This document shows, one piece after another, positions 25,884 through 33,887 of a DNA stretch of 64,000 bases. Numbering within the stretch: the stretch's first letter is position 1; the number at the start of each line of letters is the position of its first letter. Source of the stretch: Lipingzhangella_A rawalii (GTDB lineage Bacteria; Actinomycetota; Actinomycetes; Streptosporangiales; Streptosporangiaceae); the NCBI RefSeq assembly GCF_031628175.1, contig NZ_JAVLVT010000005.1, positions 434,001 through 498,000 on the forward strand. The letters are read 5' to 3'. A program made the translations under genes and the position numbers. The notes below the pieces were generated by a model. It was not told the DNA's origin. It ran no database searches and saw only the letters and a list, made by a program, of their open reading frames with translations.

Positions 25884-25956
25884 TCCCGCGTAGCTCAATC
25901 GGCAGAGCAATCGGCTGTTAACCGATAGGTTACTGGTTCGAGTCCAGTCGCGGGAG
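25884..25956 (+). tRNA. tRNA-Asn (anticodon GTT)
   Basis: A 73-base cloverleaf: acceptor arms TCCCGCG (25884-25890) and CGCGGGA (25949-25955), discriminator G, D-arm with AGCTCAATCGGCAGAGC, anticodon stem ATCGG/CCGAT with GTT at 25917-25919, and T-arm with GGTTCGAGTCC. The 3' CCA is not encoded. A strong terminator follows 8 bases downstream. Confidence 0.97.
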
Positions 25957-26059
25957 CTCTCCACGGCCAGGCCCATAGGGCCTGGCCTTTCGCATGCGCC
26001 GTGACACCCCCATCGGCTTTTCCTGGCCCCCATGGTCTGGGGGGTTACCCCGAGTCGCC
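25935..26059. repeat. Repeat copy A (tRNA-Asn 3' end, terminator and flank)
   Basis: Shares ordered blocks with copy B at 27345-27493: GGTTCGAG, GGGAGC, TCCACGGCCAGGCCC, a run like ACCCCCATCGGCTTTTC, and ACCCCGAGTCGC. Spacing varies and substitutions are many, so it is an old or imperfect direct repeat. It includes the T-arm of tRNA-Asn and may mark an integration junction. Confidence 0.6.
25965..25990 (+). terminator. tRNA-Asn terminator
   Basis: A perfect 10-bp stem (25965-25974 with 25978-25987), 3-base loop and trailing TTT: a classical intrinsic terminator. Confidence 0.85.
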
Positions 26060-26241
26060 AGAGCGGCCTCGAACCCACCCACCCGCGTCACGGATCGACT
26101 ATGGCGGCTCCGGACCTTACGCGACATGCGGCGCGGTCGAGCATGTTGGGCCGTTGGAGAAAGAACCGTCTGCCTCCGCCCGGTGCCGATACGCCAAGCT
26201 CAGGCGGCCACGCGTGTATGTGTTAGCATCGGTACATATCG

Positions 26242-26475
26242 ATGCAGCGGACCAATGTCTACGCGGACCCCGAGGACCTGGCCCTGATCAAGGAGGCCGC
26301 CCGGCGCCGTGGCGTCGCGGAGGCAGAGATCATTCGCGAAGGCCTGCATCTCGCCGCCATGGCGAACCGCGTCTGGGACGATCCCCTCGACTGGCCGACC
26401 TTCGAAGGCAGTGGCGAGCCCGTCACCCGCGAAGAGATCACCGAGACTGTCGCCGAGGGGCGCCGCGGCGCATGA
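26242..26475 (+). CDS. Ribbon-helix-helix antitoxin (VapB-like)
   Basis: 77 residues. The N-terminal RHH DNA-binding domain reads MQRTNVYADPEDLALIKEA then GVAEAEIIREGLHLA; the acidic C-terminus would bind the toxin. It overlaps the PIN gene by 4 bases (ATGA), the normal antitoxin-toxin coupling. Upstream, GTATGT (26216-26221) and ACATAT (26234-26239) form an imperfect inverted repeat that may be its autoregulatory site. The pair sits between two copies of a tRNA-linked repeat, which suggests horizontal acquisition. Confidence 0.85.
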   Translation: MQRTNVYADPEDLALIKEAARRRGVAEAEIIREGLHLAAMANRVWDDPLDWPTFEGSGEPVTREEITETVAEGRRGA

Positions 26476-26909
26476 TCGTCATCGCCGACACCTCCGGAAT
26501 CATTGCCGCGTCCGACCGTAACGCGCCTGAGGCGGCGGCCTGCCGGTCCGTGCTGGAGCAGGCCGGTACGGTGATCATTTCCGGGCTGGTTCTGACGGAA
26601 CTGGACCACATGGCCAAGGCCCGGTTCGGCTCCGAAGCGCGGAGCCGACTGCTGGACCACCTCCTCGCTCAGGTACATCGCATGCGTTTTCAGGTCCCGG
26701 AGCCGAGTATTGACGTCCTCGATACCGCGCGAGCCGTGCAGCGGCGCTACGCGGCCCTGGATCTGGATCTCACCGACGGCGTCAACGTCGCCCTGGCCGC
26801 CCAGTATCGGACCGATGCACTGTTGAGCCTCGACCGGCGCGGTTTTCGAACCGTGCGTCCGCTCACTCCGCATCAGGCGTTCCGCCTGCTACCGGACGAC
26901 GTCGCATGA
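26472..26909 (+). CDS. PIN-domain ribonuclease toxin (VapC-like)
   Basis: 145 residues of PIN fold. Acidic metal ligands are visible at D6 (MIVIADTSGI), E43 (LTELD) and D99/D102 (LDLDLTDGVNVALA). VapC toxins cut RNA, often tRNA or rRNA, when freed from antitoxin. The start overlaps the antitoxin stop, so translation is coupled. All active-site residues are present, so the module is probably functional, unlike the decayed module at 59.8-60.6 kb. Confidence 0.9.
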   Translation: MIVIADTSGIIAASDRNAPEAAACRSVLEQAGTVIISGLVLTELDHMAKARFGSEARSRLLDHLLAQVHRMRFQVPEPSIDVLDTARAVQRRYAALDLDLTDGVNVALAAQYRTDALLSLDRRGFRTVRPLTPHQAFRLLPDDVA

Positions 26910-26939
26910 GCCTCGGGCTTGTCACGGCGGGCGTCATGA

Positions 26940-27341
26940 TCACAGGAACCTCTGATTGCGATCGCGCATCCGCACCCTTCGCTCCAGCAGCCGCACCGTG
27001 TCCGGGATGACCTCCATTCGCCGGCCGATCCGCGCCAGCGACCACTTCAGCACGTACAGCCGTGCCGCCTCGTTGATCTGTTCGGGGGAGCGGCCGGTGC
27101 GGCGCAGTTGCCTGCTGTGACGCGTGCGGATTGTGCTCACCGTCTGTCGGGCGATGCCGAAGCGCCGGCCCAGGTCATAGACCGTGGCTCCGGCCTCGTA
27201 GGCGGTGACGATCTCCCGCGCCTGGTCGCTCTTGATCTGCTTGGCGCGGGCGGGGAGGCTCGTGCGCTCGCGCGGAGCGACTGGTGCTGAGGCATCGGGG
27301 AGCGTGGCCAGCAGGGCCTCCAGATGCTCTGGGCTGCCGGG
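26940..27341 (-). pseudogene. Remnant of a recombinase-type protein with resolvase-like HTH repeats
   Basis: The reading frame encodes about 134 recognisable residues: LPARAKQIKSDQAREIVTA then VYDLGRRFGIARQTVSTI and a second unit with LSLARIGRRM-like spacing (WSLARIGRRMEV). These are helix-turn-helix segments as found behind site-specific serine recombinases in actinomycetes. No credible start codon or ribosome-binding site exists; similarity stops at about 27341, where repeat copy B begins at 27345. I read it as the truncated 3' end of a recombinase gene or cassette, broken at the repeat. A stand-alone regulator is possible. Confidence 0.55.
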
Positions 27342-27344
27342 CCG

Positions 27345-27493
27345 GGTTCGAGAACAGGAGTTGCCAGGGGAGCCATCCACGGCCAGGCCCTGTGGCCTTG
27401 GCCGTTCTGGGCACTCCCCGCCCCCCATCCGCGGCGGCTTTACCCCCATTGGCTTTTCGTTGCCCAGTCCGCTGAGGGGAACCCCCGAGTTGC
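27345..27493. repeat. Repeat copy B (degenerate tRNA-Asn 3' end and terminator)
   Basis: Mirrors copy A in order: GGTTCGAG (27345-27352), GGGGAGCC, TCCACGGCCAGGCCC with a decayed stem-loop, ACCCCCATTGGCTTTTC and ACCCCCGAGTTGC. The tRNA-like part can no longer fold as a tRNA. With copy A it encloses the RHH/PIN pair and the recombinase remnant. Confidence 0.6.
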
Positions 27494-27520
27494 TATTTCC
27501 CCATTCCGACGCACCCCCGG

Positions 27521-27982
27521 TCAGTCCAGACAGAATTCGTTGCCTTCGGGGTCGGCCATGACGATGTGACCGCCGTTCATGGGGGGATCGGGCTCGTGGC
27601 GCTGGATGCGGGTGGCGCCGAGGGCGATGAGCCGGTCGCACTCGTTCTCCAGTGCGGCCATCCGCTTCTCGCCCTCGAGGCCGGGAGCGGCGCGCACATC
27701 GAGATGGAGTCGGTTCTTGGTGACCTTGTCCTCGGGGACCTGCTGGAAGAACACGCGTGGCCCGTGCCCCTGCGGGTCTTCGATAGCGGCGGCCGAGTTG
27801 CGCTGCTCCTGTGGGACACCGATCCGTTCGAGGAACGTGTCCCAGGCGGCCAGGGGGTCGGAGTCGGGGGCCAGGTCCACGCCGGGCGGTGCCGGGTGGT
27901 CATAGCCCAGCACGTCCCGCCAGAAGCAGGACAGGGCCCGTGGATCGTGGGCGTCGACGGTGATCTGGATGGCGCGGCTCAT
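27521..27982 (-). CDS. VOC-superfamily (glyoxalase/bleomycin-resistance-like) protein
   Basis: 153 residues of paired beta-alpha-beta-beta-beta modules: IQITVDAHDPRALSCFWRDVLGY at the start, KNRLHLDVRA in the middle and GHIVMADPEGNEFCLD at the end, as in the actinobacterial VOC group. Substrate not predictable. ATG 27982 is preceded by AAAGGA. A MarR regulator lies just upstream on the same strand and may control it. Confidence 0.85.
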   Translation of the reverse strand: MSRAIQITVDAHDPRALSCFWRDVLGYDHPAPPGVDLAPDSDPLAAWDTFLERIGVPQEQRNSAAAIEDPQGHGPRVFFQQVPEDKVTKNRLHLDVRAAPGLEGEKRMAALENECDRLIALGATRIQRHEPDPPMNGGHIVMADPEGNEFCLD

Positions 27983-28106
27983 CGGGCGGTTCCTTTCGTT
28001 CGGTGGTCCTGGGTGTCGTGCTGGCGGGACGGCTCCATGCGGCCGGGGAGATGTTGGGGCAGGGGCCGGTAGTGCCGACCGGTGAGCCGCGGGGCCGTCG
28101 GGACGT

Positions 28107-28532
28107 TCAGTGCTCCCAATAGGCGAGCTGGCGCAGGGCACGGGTGGTGTGGGTGAAGTCCTCGTCGCCGAGGAGTGCTCGTAGCTCGCTGTTGAAGCGG
28201 TCCACCTCCGGTTGGGCGGCCCGTACGGCTTCCTCGCCCGCGTCCGTGGTCTCCAGCACCACCGCGCGGTGTTCGGTCGGGTGCGGTCGCCGGGCGATCA
28301 GCTCGGCACGGGATAGACGTGTAACCAGTGCGGTGACCGCGGATTCGCGCAGTCCCAGGACACGGGCCAGCTGCTGCTGGGTGGTTCCCGGTTGGTCCCG
28401 GATAGCGAACAGCGCGCCAAGTTGGGCGGTGGTGATGCCGGCGGCGGCGAGGCAGCGTTGGTCCGCGCTGGTGCGTAGTTGGTGTGCGGCCCGCTGGAGC
28501 AGGAAGAACAGGCGCTGGTCGGGCTCGGACAT
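28107..28532 (-). CDS. MarR-family transcriptional regulator
   Basis: 141 residues with the winged helix in TTQQQLARVLGLRESAVTALVTRLSRAELIARRPHPTEHRA, dimerisation helices at both ends. MarR proteins repress divergent or adjacent genes and respond to small ligands. It is divergent from a PaaI-type thioesterase gene; the AT-rich spacer (about 28560-28590) contains TTCA and TGAA half-sites that could be its operator. ATG 28532 is the natural start. Confidence 0.88.
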   Translation of the reverse strand: MSEPDQRLFFLLQRAAHQLRTSADQRCLAAAGITTAQLGALFAIRDQPGTTQQQLARVLGLRESAVTALVTRLSRAELIARRPHPTEHRAVVLETTDAGEEAVRAAQPEVDRFNSELRALLGDEDFTHTTRALRQLAYWEH

Positions 28533-28616
28533 GGTTCGATATTGACAGACGCGAGGGGACACGGGATTCTCACTTCACTAATGAATTGAATGTCGCGTCG
28601 CAAATCGAGGTGCACT

Positions 28617-29060
28617 GTGTCCGCATCCCTGAGCCTCACAGCCGCCCAACGGGTCCTCGCGGATCAGCCGTTCAGCCAGTTACTCGGCGCACGCCTGACC
28701 CGTTTCGACGAGGGGCGGGCAACCTTGGAGCTTGACATCCGCGATGACCTCCGCCAGCAGCACGGGGTTCTCCACGGAGGAGTCCTCAGCTACGCGGCGG
28801 ACAATGCGTTGACCTTCGCCGCGGGTACCGTCGCCGGGCCGCGGGTGGTGACCGCCGGGTTCACCATCGACTATCTCCAGCCCGCCGTCGGAGAACACCT
28901 GCGGGCTCGGGCGCAGGTGGTGCGCGCCGGACGCACCCGCGTGGTGTGTCGCTGTGCGCTGGTCACCGTGGACGCTTCGGGCCAGCAGACCCACTGCGCC
29001 GCTGCTCAGGGCACGGTTTCGGTACTGGCGGCCGGGACGGAGGCCCCGATCGAGCGGTGA
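28617..29060 (+). CDS. PaaI-family hotdog thioesterase
   Basis: 147 residues of a single hotdog fold: QHGVLHGGVLSYAADNALTFAAG is the family HGG motif with the catalytic Asp, and VVTAGFTIDYLQPAVGEHLRARAQVVRAGR is the second half. PaaI-type enzymes hydrolyse aryl-acyl or acyl-CoA thioesters. GTG 28617 is chosen because GAGG lies 6-7 bases upstream; ATG 28590 lacks one. Control by the divergent MarR gene is likely, as MarR proteins often sense aromatic compounds. Confidence 0.88.
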   Translation: MSASLSLTAAQRVLADQPFSQLLGARLTRFDEGRATLELDIRDDLRQQHGVLHGGVLSYAADNALTFAAGTVAGPRVVTAGFTIDYLQPAVGEHLRARAQVVRAGRTRVVCRCALVTVDASGQQTHCAAAQGTVSVLAAGTEAPIER

Positions 29061-29149
29061 CGCCGTCGTTGTGTATCCGTTCGGGCGTGCCGCCGGGCGA
29101 CGCGGGGAAGGACCAGGCCCGACAACCGCTATGCCACAACGGGGGAACC

Positions 29150-29944
29150 ATGTCCTTGACCTTGGGCGGAGGGCCGCTCGCGGCGGACCATCCGAAAACG
29201 GTGAACTACCGTCTCGACGGGCCCGAACGTCTGCTGTACGCCAGTCCGTTTCCGCGGCGGGTGCGTGCCGTGCTGGGTGGGGAAACGGTACTGGACACCG
29301 ACCGGGGGATTCTGGTGCACGAGACCGGACTGCTCCCGGTTCTCTACGCACCCTGGGAGGACGTCCGGCACGGCCATCTGGAGGCCAGTGACCGGCGCAC
29401 GCGCTGTCCGATCAAGGGGGAGGCCGCCTACTGGCACCTTCGCGTCGGCAGCCAACTCGCCGAGAACGCCGTGTGGTCCTACCCCGAACCCACCGCCGGA
29501 GCTCGATGGCTCCACGGGATGGCCGCTGTGTACTGGGCATCGGCCGATGCCTGGTTCGACGAGGAGGAGCGGGTCCATGGCCATCTGCGTGATCCGTTCC
29601 ATCGGGTGGACGCGCGGCACAGCAGGACTATCGTGCGGGTGTGCCACGGCGAGCACACCGTGGCCCTGAGCTCACGTCCCCTGCTGCTCTCGGAGACGGG
29701 GCTACCGAACAGGTACTACATCCCGGTCGACGATGTTGATCCGGCCCTGTTCACCGCGAGCCGAACCCGCACCCGGTGCCCCTACAAGGGTGAGGCCACC
29801 TATTGGAACCTGCTGGTGAACGGACGCGAGATCCCGGACGCCGCCTGGTCCTACCCGCATCCGCTGCCCGACGGGCCGGATATCGCCGGCCACGTCTGCC
29901 TGCTGCATGCGGAGTTGACCACCGATACCGAACGCCAACCCTGA
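29150..29944 (+). CDS. Protein with two DUF427 domains
   Basis: 264 residues carrying two copies of the DUF427 beta fold: the first around 30-120 (RRVRAVLGGETVLDT then RRTRCPIKGEAAYWHL) and the second around 160-245 (RTIVRVCHGEHTVALSS then TRTRCPYKGEATYWNL). The repeated CPxKGEAxYW motif shows internal duplication. Function of DUF427 is unknown. ATG 29150 follows GGGGGAA. It ends 28 bases before the convergent small-transporter gene. Confidence 0.85.
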   Translation: MSLTLGGGPLAADHPKTVNYRLDGPERLLYASPFPRRVRAVLGGETVLDTDRGILVHETGLLPVLYAPWEDVRHGHLEASDRRTRCPIKGEAAYWHLRVGSQLAENAVWSYPEPTAGARWLHGMAAVYWASADAWFDEEERVHGHLRDPFHRVDARHSRTIVRVCHGEHTVALSSRPLLLSETGLPNRYYIPVDDVDPALFTASRTRTRCPYKGEATYWNLLVNGREIPDAAWSYPHPLPDGPDIAGHVCLLHAELTTDTERQP

Positions 29945-29972
29945 GCGGCCGGACTGGCCCGAACGGCGGGGT

Positions 29973-30554
29973 TCAGGCACCGACCCCGGCGATGGAGACC
30001 CCGGCCAGGGTGGCCCAGGCCGCGACGATCGCCCACAGCACGGTGGCCGTTCCGATCCATAGGAAGGACTTGCGTGCGCTCAGCCCCAGGCTGATCCCGA
30101 CGAGCGCGGAGAGTTGGGTGCCCAGTCCGATCGGGCCGAGGGCGGCCAGTGCGGGCACACCCCAGCGTTGGGCGATGCGCTGCGCCCGTTGCCAGCTCCC
30201 CGAGGAGGACCGCTCCGCTGCTCCGTTCTCGGCGTCGTCAGTGGCGTCGGTGCCACAGTCGTCCCCGGCATTCCCGACACCGCTGGGTGCGGACTGTACC
30301 GGCCGCATCGGCTGTACCGGCTGCGCGGGCTGGCGCCGGCGGGACCGGCGGCGCCGCCACCACACGCGGATCCGGTCCCCGAACCAGGCAGCCACGGCGA
30401 CGGTGAGGAGGTTGCCGACCGTGCCCGCGATCACCGTGGCGATTGGGTTCAGGCCGGCCAGGATCCCGGCGGGGATGACGATGACCGCCTCCAGCCACGG
30501 TGCCGCCCCGCCCAGGAACACCCCGAGCAGGAGCACCAGGTCGGTGGCGGTCAT
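29973..30554 (-). CDS. Small multi-drug export-type membrane protein (PF06695-like)
   Basis: 193 residues with hydrophobic segments at about 4-30, 33-60 and 125-190, and a basic, charged cytoplasmic insert between (WWRRRRSRRRQPAQP onwards). The start TDLVLLLGVFLGGAAPWLEAVIVIPAGI resembles the putative small multi-drug export family; real substrates are unknown. GGAGTC precedes ATG 30554. A 14-base palindrome ACCGTC-TG-GACGGT at 30648 lies upstream and could be a repressor site, but no regulator gene adjoins it. Confidence 0.75.
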   Translation of the reverse strand: MTATDLVLLLGVFLGGAAPWLEAVIVIPAGILAGLNPIATVIAGTVGNLLTVAVAAWFGDRIRVWWRRRRSRRRQPAQPVQPMRPVQSAPSGVGNAGDDCGTDATDDAENGAAERSSSGSWQRAQRIAQRWGVPALAALGPIGLGTQLSALVGISLGLSARKSFLWIGTATVLWAIVAAWATLAGVSIAGVGA

Positions 30555-30647
30555 GCTGACTCCTTGGCCTGGGGTTTCGGGAAGGGCCGGCTGGGTGCGA
30601 GCGCACGCGAGTCTGATGTGGCCAGCGTGAGTCGCACAATTCAATAT

Positions 30648-30661
30648 ACCGTCTGGACGGT
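30648..30661. promoter_or_regulatory. TetR-type operator-like palindrome
   Basis: ACCGTC-TG-GACGGT in an AT-rich context (CAATATACC...), about 94 bases upstream of the export-protein start. The form is typical of TetR-family sites, but no TetR gene is in the neighbourhood. Confidence 0.45.
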
Positions 30662-30774
30662 CAAGTGGACGGGATGCGTCCGCGTGGTAAGGGGTGATTC
30701 TCGCCACTGCCGCGAGGGTGGGTTGGCCCGCGTGCGGGGCGAGAGCCTGTCGGGTGCGGGGGTGGCCGGTGTCG

Positions 30775-31626
30775 TCAGCCCACTGGTGCCGTGACCACCG
30801 GCTCGGTGTCGGTGGTGCTGGCGGGAACCACCATGGGTGTGCCCGCCACCGGATCGGTGATGATCTGGGCATTGAGGTCGAACGTCGTGGCCATGAGTTC
30901 GGGTGTGAGTACCTGTCGGGGGGCCCCGGCCTCGACGACGGTGCCGTCGCGCATGGCCACCAGGTAGTGGGCGTAGCGCGCCGCCAGGTTCAGATCGTGC
31001 AGCACCATGACCACGGTGCGCCCGTGCCGACTGTTCAGCGTGCGCACCAGGTCCAGGACCTCGATCTGGTGCGCGAGGTCCAGGAACGTGGTGGGCTCGT
31101 CGAGCAGAAGTAGATCAGTGTCCTGGGCGAGGGCCATGGAGATCCACGCGCGCTGGCGCTGTCCGCCGGAGAGCTGGTCCAGGGCCCGCTCGGCATGCTC
31201 CTGCATTCCGGTGAGTTCCAGGGCCTCGCTGACCGCGTGGTGGTCCGTCGTGGACCACTGGCGGTACCAGCTCTGGTGGGGATGGCGTCCACGCGCCACC
31301 AGATCGCCAACGCTCAGGCCCGCTGGTGCCTGTGGGGACTGGGGGAGAACGGCGACTGTGCGGGCGACCTCTTTCGGGGGACGCGCGGCGATGGGGGCGC
31401 CGTCCAGAATGACCTCGCCGGCCGCGGGGCGCAACAACCGGCCCAGGGCGCGTAGCAGGGTGGATTTGCCGCAGCCGTTCGGCCCGATGATCGCGGTGAC
31501 ACCCCGGTCCGCGACGGTGAAGTCCAGGTTCTCGGCGATCACGTGGTCGCCGTAGGCCAGCCGGAGACCGGTGCCGTACAGGCGGGAGGGCGTCTCGGTG
31601 CCGGTGGTGTCAGAAACGGAAGCCAT
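30775..31626 (-). CDS. Iron-siderophore ABC transporter ATP-binding protein
   Basis: 283-residue FecE/FepC-type ATPase: Walker A GPNGCGKST, signature LSGGQRQRA, Walker B LLLLDEPTT, and switch His in MVLHDLN. It powers uptake of a ferric siderophore with the two permeases next door. ATG 31626 lies 10 bases from an iron box, so this gene has its own iron-controlled promoter in addition to any read-through from the permease genes. It is the last gene of the cluster. Confidence 0.93.
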   Translation of the reverse strand: MASVSDTTGTETPSRLYGTGLRLAYGDHVIAENLDFTVADRGVTAIIGPNGCGKSTLLRALGRLLRPAAGEVILDGAPIAARPPKEVARTVAVLPQSPQAPAGLSVGDLVARGRHPHQSWYRQWSTTDHHAVSEALELTGMQEHAERALDQLSGGQRQRAWISMALAQDTDLLLLDEPTTFLDLAHQIEVLDLVRTLNSRHGRTVVMVLHDLNLAARYAHYLVAMRDGTVVEAGAPRQVLTPELMATTFDLNAQIITDPVAGTPMVVPASTTDTEPVVTAPVG

Positions 31627-31635
31627 ACCGGTATC

Positions 31636-31654
31636 TTAGGCTAGCCATGCCTAA
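31636..31654. promoter_or_regulatory. Iron box (DmdR/IdeR type) upstream of the ATPase gene
   Basis: TTAGGCTAGCCATGCCTAA, a 19-base partly palindromic site close to the actinobacterial consensus TTAGGTTAGGCTAACCTAA. It lies between the permease stop and the ATPase start. Confidence 0.85.
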
Positions 31655-31664
31655 TATTGAAAGG

Positions 31665-32759
31665 TCAGCCGGACTGTTGCCGATGGCGGCGCACCACCAG
31701 GTACATCAAATAGGGCGCCCCCAGGATCGCGGTGAACACCCCAACCGGTAGTTGGGTCGGCGCGAACAGTCCCGCAGCGAGCTGATCGGCGACCACGGTG
31801 AGCGCCGCTCCGACCAACGCGGAGCCGACCAGCGGAGGTTGGGCCCGCCGGGCCAGCCGTAGTGCGATCTGTGGAGCAGCCAGAGCGACGAAGGCAATGG
31901 GCCCCGCGGCCGAGGTGGCCACGCACACCAGTAGGGCCGCGTATCCCAACAGTGCCAGTCGGGCGCCGGTGACCCGCACGCCCAGACCCCGGGCGGTGTC
32001 CTCTCCCAGGCCCAACGCGGCCAGTGGACGGGCCACGAACAGCGCTGCCGGCACGAGTAGGCCCAGAGCCAGGGCGGTGGGAGCCAACCGTGTCCAGTCC
32101 GCCGCGTGCAGGCTTCCGCTCAGCCAGGTCTGGGCGCGCGCGGCGTCTTGGAGGTCGGTCCAGGTCATTGCCCAGTACACGAGGTTTGCACACACGAGGG
32201 AGGTGGCCACCCCGACCAACAGCAGCCGGTCACTGGCCAGCCCGGTTCGCCAGGACAGAGCGAACACCACCGCGGCGGCACCCAAGCCTCCCAACAGAGC
32301 CCCCACCGGGAGCCCCAGGTCGGCGGCCAGCCCGCTGACTCCACCGGCACTGCCTGCCGTCACGATCACGGCGACTGCCCCGACGGCGGCCCCCCAGGTG
32401 ATGCCGAGTACGTCCGGGCTCGCCAGGGGATTGCGGGTCAGCCCCTGCATGATAGCTCCCGCCATGCCCAGGGCGGCTCCGACGAGCATTCCCGTCAGGG
32501 CCCGCGGAAGTCGTAGCTGGAATACCACGAACTCCGGGCCGGGCTCTCCTCGCCCCACCAGCGTGGCCAGGACCTCCCCGAGGCCCATGGGATAGTCGTC
32601 GAAGGCCAGCAGGGCACGAAGCAAACCGACCAGGAGGACCGCGAGTACGCAGAGGTTGACGAGCAGGGTGCGCGGCTGCCACGGCCATGCGGCGACCGGC
32701 CCCAGGCGCAGCATCCGCGGACGCGACGCTGTGCCGGTGCTGGGGGATGTGGGCGTCAT
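31665..32759 (-). CDS. Iron-siderophore ABC transporter permease (FecCD family), second subunit
   Basis: 364 residues with about nine to ten membrane segments. FecCD signatures are RLPRALTGMLVGAALGMAGAIMQGLTRNPLASPDVLGI and the later AGPIAFVALAAPQIALRLA. ATG 32759 overlaps the stop of the first permease by 4 bases (ATGA), so the two are translationally coupled and form a heterodimeric channel. The frame extends further upstream only as a shadow. Confidence 0.93.
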   Translation of the reverse strand: MTPTSPSTGTASRPRMLRLGPVAAWPWQPRTLLVNLCVLAVLLVGLLRALLAFDDYPMGLGEVLATLVGRGEPGPEFVVFQLRLPRALTGMLVGAALGMAGAIMQGLTRNPLASPDVLGITWGAAVGAVAVIVTAGSAGGVSGLAADLGLPVGALLGGLGAAAVVFALSWRTGLASDRLLLVGVATSLVCANLVYWAMTWTDLQDAARAQTWLSGSLHAADWTRLAPTALALGLLVPAALFVARPLAALGLGEDTARGLGVRVTGARLALLGYAALLVCVATSAAGPIAFVALAAPQIALRLARRAQPPLVGSALVGAALTVVADQLAAGLFAPTQLPVGVFTAILGAPYLMYLVVRRHRQQSG

Positions 32760-33814
32760 GGAGTGTGCAACCTTTGTCGTCGTACCAGAGCGATCAGGAA
32801 CGGCCCACCGAGCACCGCCAGGACGATTCCGACCTCGATCTCTCCCGAGGCGGGCAGTATTCGACCTGCCACGTCGGCGAGCAGAAGGAGTACCGCGCCG
32901 CTCAGCGCGGCGTAGGGCAGAGCCCACCGATGGTCAGGGCCGGTGATCCAACGGGCCAGGTGCGGTGCCATCAGGCCGAGAAAGCCGATCGGTCCCGCCG
33001 CGGCGACCGAGGCTCCGGTGAGTAGGGCGATGGCCAGGACGCCGACTGCGTGGGTGAGCCATACGCGCTGCCCCAGGGCTGTGGCCACCTCCTCACCCAG
33101 CGCCAGGGCGTTCAGGCCGGGGGCGTTCGCCAGGGCGAGAACGAGGCCGGTGGCGAGGAAGGGCAGAACCTGAAGAGTGACCTCGGCGGGGCGCCCGCTC
33201 AGCGAACCGATCCGCCAGAAGCGGAACACCTCCAGACTCTGGTGGTCGAGAAGGACCACCGCGGAGGTCACCCCACTGAGTAACGCGGTCATCGCCGCGC
33301 CGGACAGGATCAGGGTGACCGGGCTGGGTGTCCGACCACCTCCGGAGGCCAGGGCGAACACGCCCACGCCCGCGAGCAGCGCACCCGCGAGTGCGAACCA
33401 CACCTGCTCGGTGAACCCGGACACTCCGAACAGGAAGATGCTCAGCACGATCGCGCACGCCGCACCGTAGGTGACACCGAGCAGACTGGGCTCGGCAATC
33501 GGGTTTCGGGTGTGACTCTGCATCAGCAGCCCGGCGGCTCCCAGAGCCAGTCCGACCACGAGCCCCAGCAGGGTGCGGGGGATGCGCAGCTCCCGCACGA
33601 TCGTGCTGGACTCGCCCCCATCGGGAGCCACCAGCGCTCGCAGGACCTCCTCGGCAGGAATGGAGCGCGCCCCCACGGCGATGCTGAGCGCGGTGGCGAG
33701 GGCCAGGGCGAGCACCAGGATGGCGAGGCCCGCGTTGAGCCGCCGACGGCGGATGGCGGCGCGATCGGCGAGTCCGGGTGGGTGGCCACGTTCCGGGGAC
33801 GTGGTTTCGATCAC
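32756..33814 (-). CDS. Iron-siderophore ABC transporter permease (FecCD family), first subunit
   Basis: 352 residues, FecCD type: ELRIPRTLLGLVVGLALGAAGLLMQSHTRNPIAEPSLLG and AAGPIGFLGLMAPHLARW. It begins with GTG 33814, 37 bases from the divergent iron box at 33851, and is the first gene of the permease-permease-ATPase set. The binding-protein gene runs the other way from the same box. Confidence 0.93.
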   Translation of the reverse strand: MIETTSPERGHPPGLADRAAIRRRRLNAGLAILVLALALATALSIAVGARSIPAEEVLRALVAPDGGESSTIVRELRIPRTLLGLVVGLALGAAGLLMQSHTRNPIAEPSLLGVTYGAACAIVLSIFLFGVSGFTEQVWFALAGALLAGVGVFALASGGGRTPSPVTLILSGAAMTALLSGVTSAVVLLDHQSLEVFRFWRIGSLSGRPAEVTLQVLPFLATGLVLALANAPGLNALALGEEVATALGQRVWLTHAVGVLAIALLTGASVAAAGPIGFLGLMAPHLARWITGPDHRWALPYAALSGAVLLLLADVAGRILPASGEIEVGIVLAVLGGPFLIALVRRQRLHTP

Positions 33815-33850
33815 GGGGGAACGTCCTTGCCTACGAGGAAACGATCCGTA

Positions 33851-33869
33851 TTAGGATAGCCAAACCTAA
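33851..33869. promoter_or_regulatory. Iron box between permease and binding-protein genes
   Basis: TTAGGATAGCCAAACCTAA, 19 bases, placed so that one bound repressor can cover both divergent promoters. It is close to the DmdR/IdeR consensus. Confidence 0.88.
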
Positions 33870-33887
33870 AATAGTGCAAGGAGTTCC

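Noticed and set aside
25287..26078. Minus-strand open frame (263 codons) covering tRNA-Asn
   Set aside because: It reads antisense through the tRNA and into another gene, and has no ribosome-binding site.
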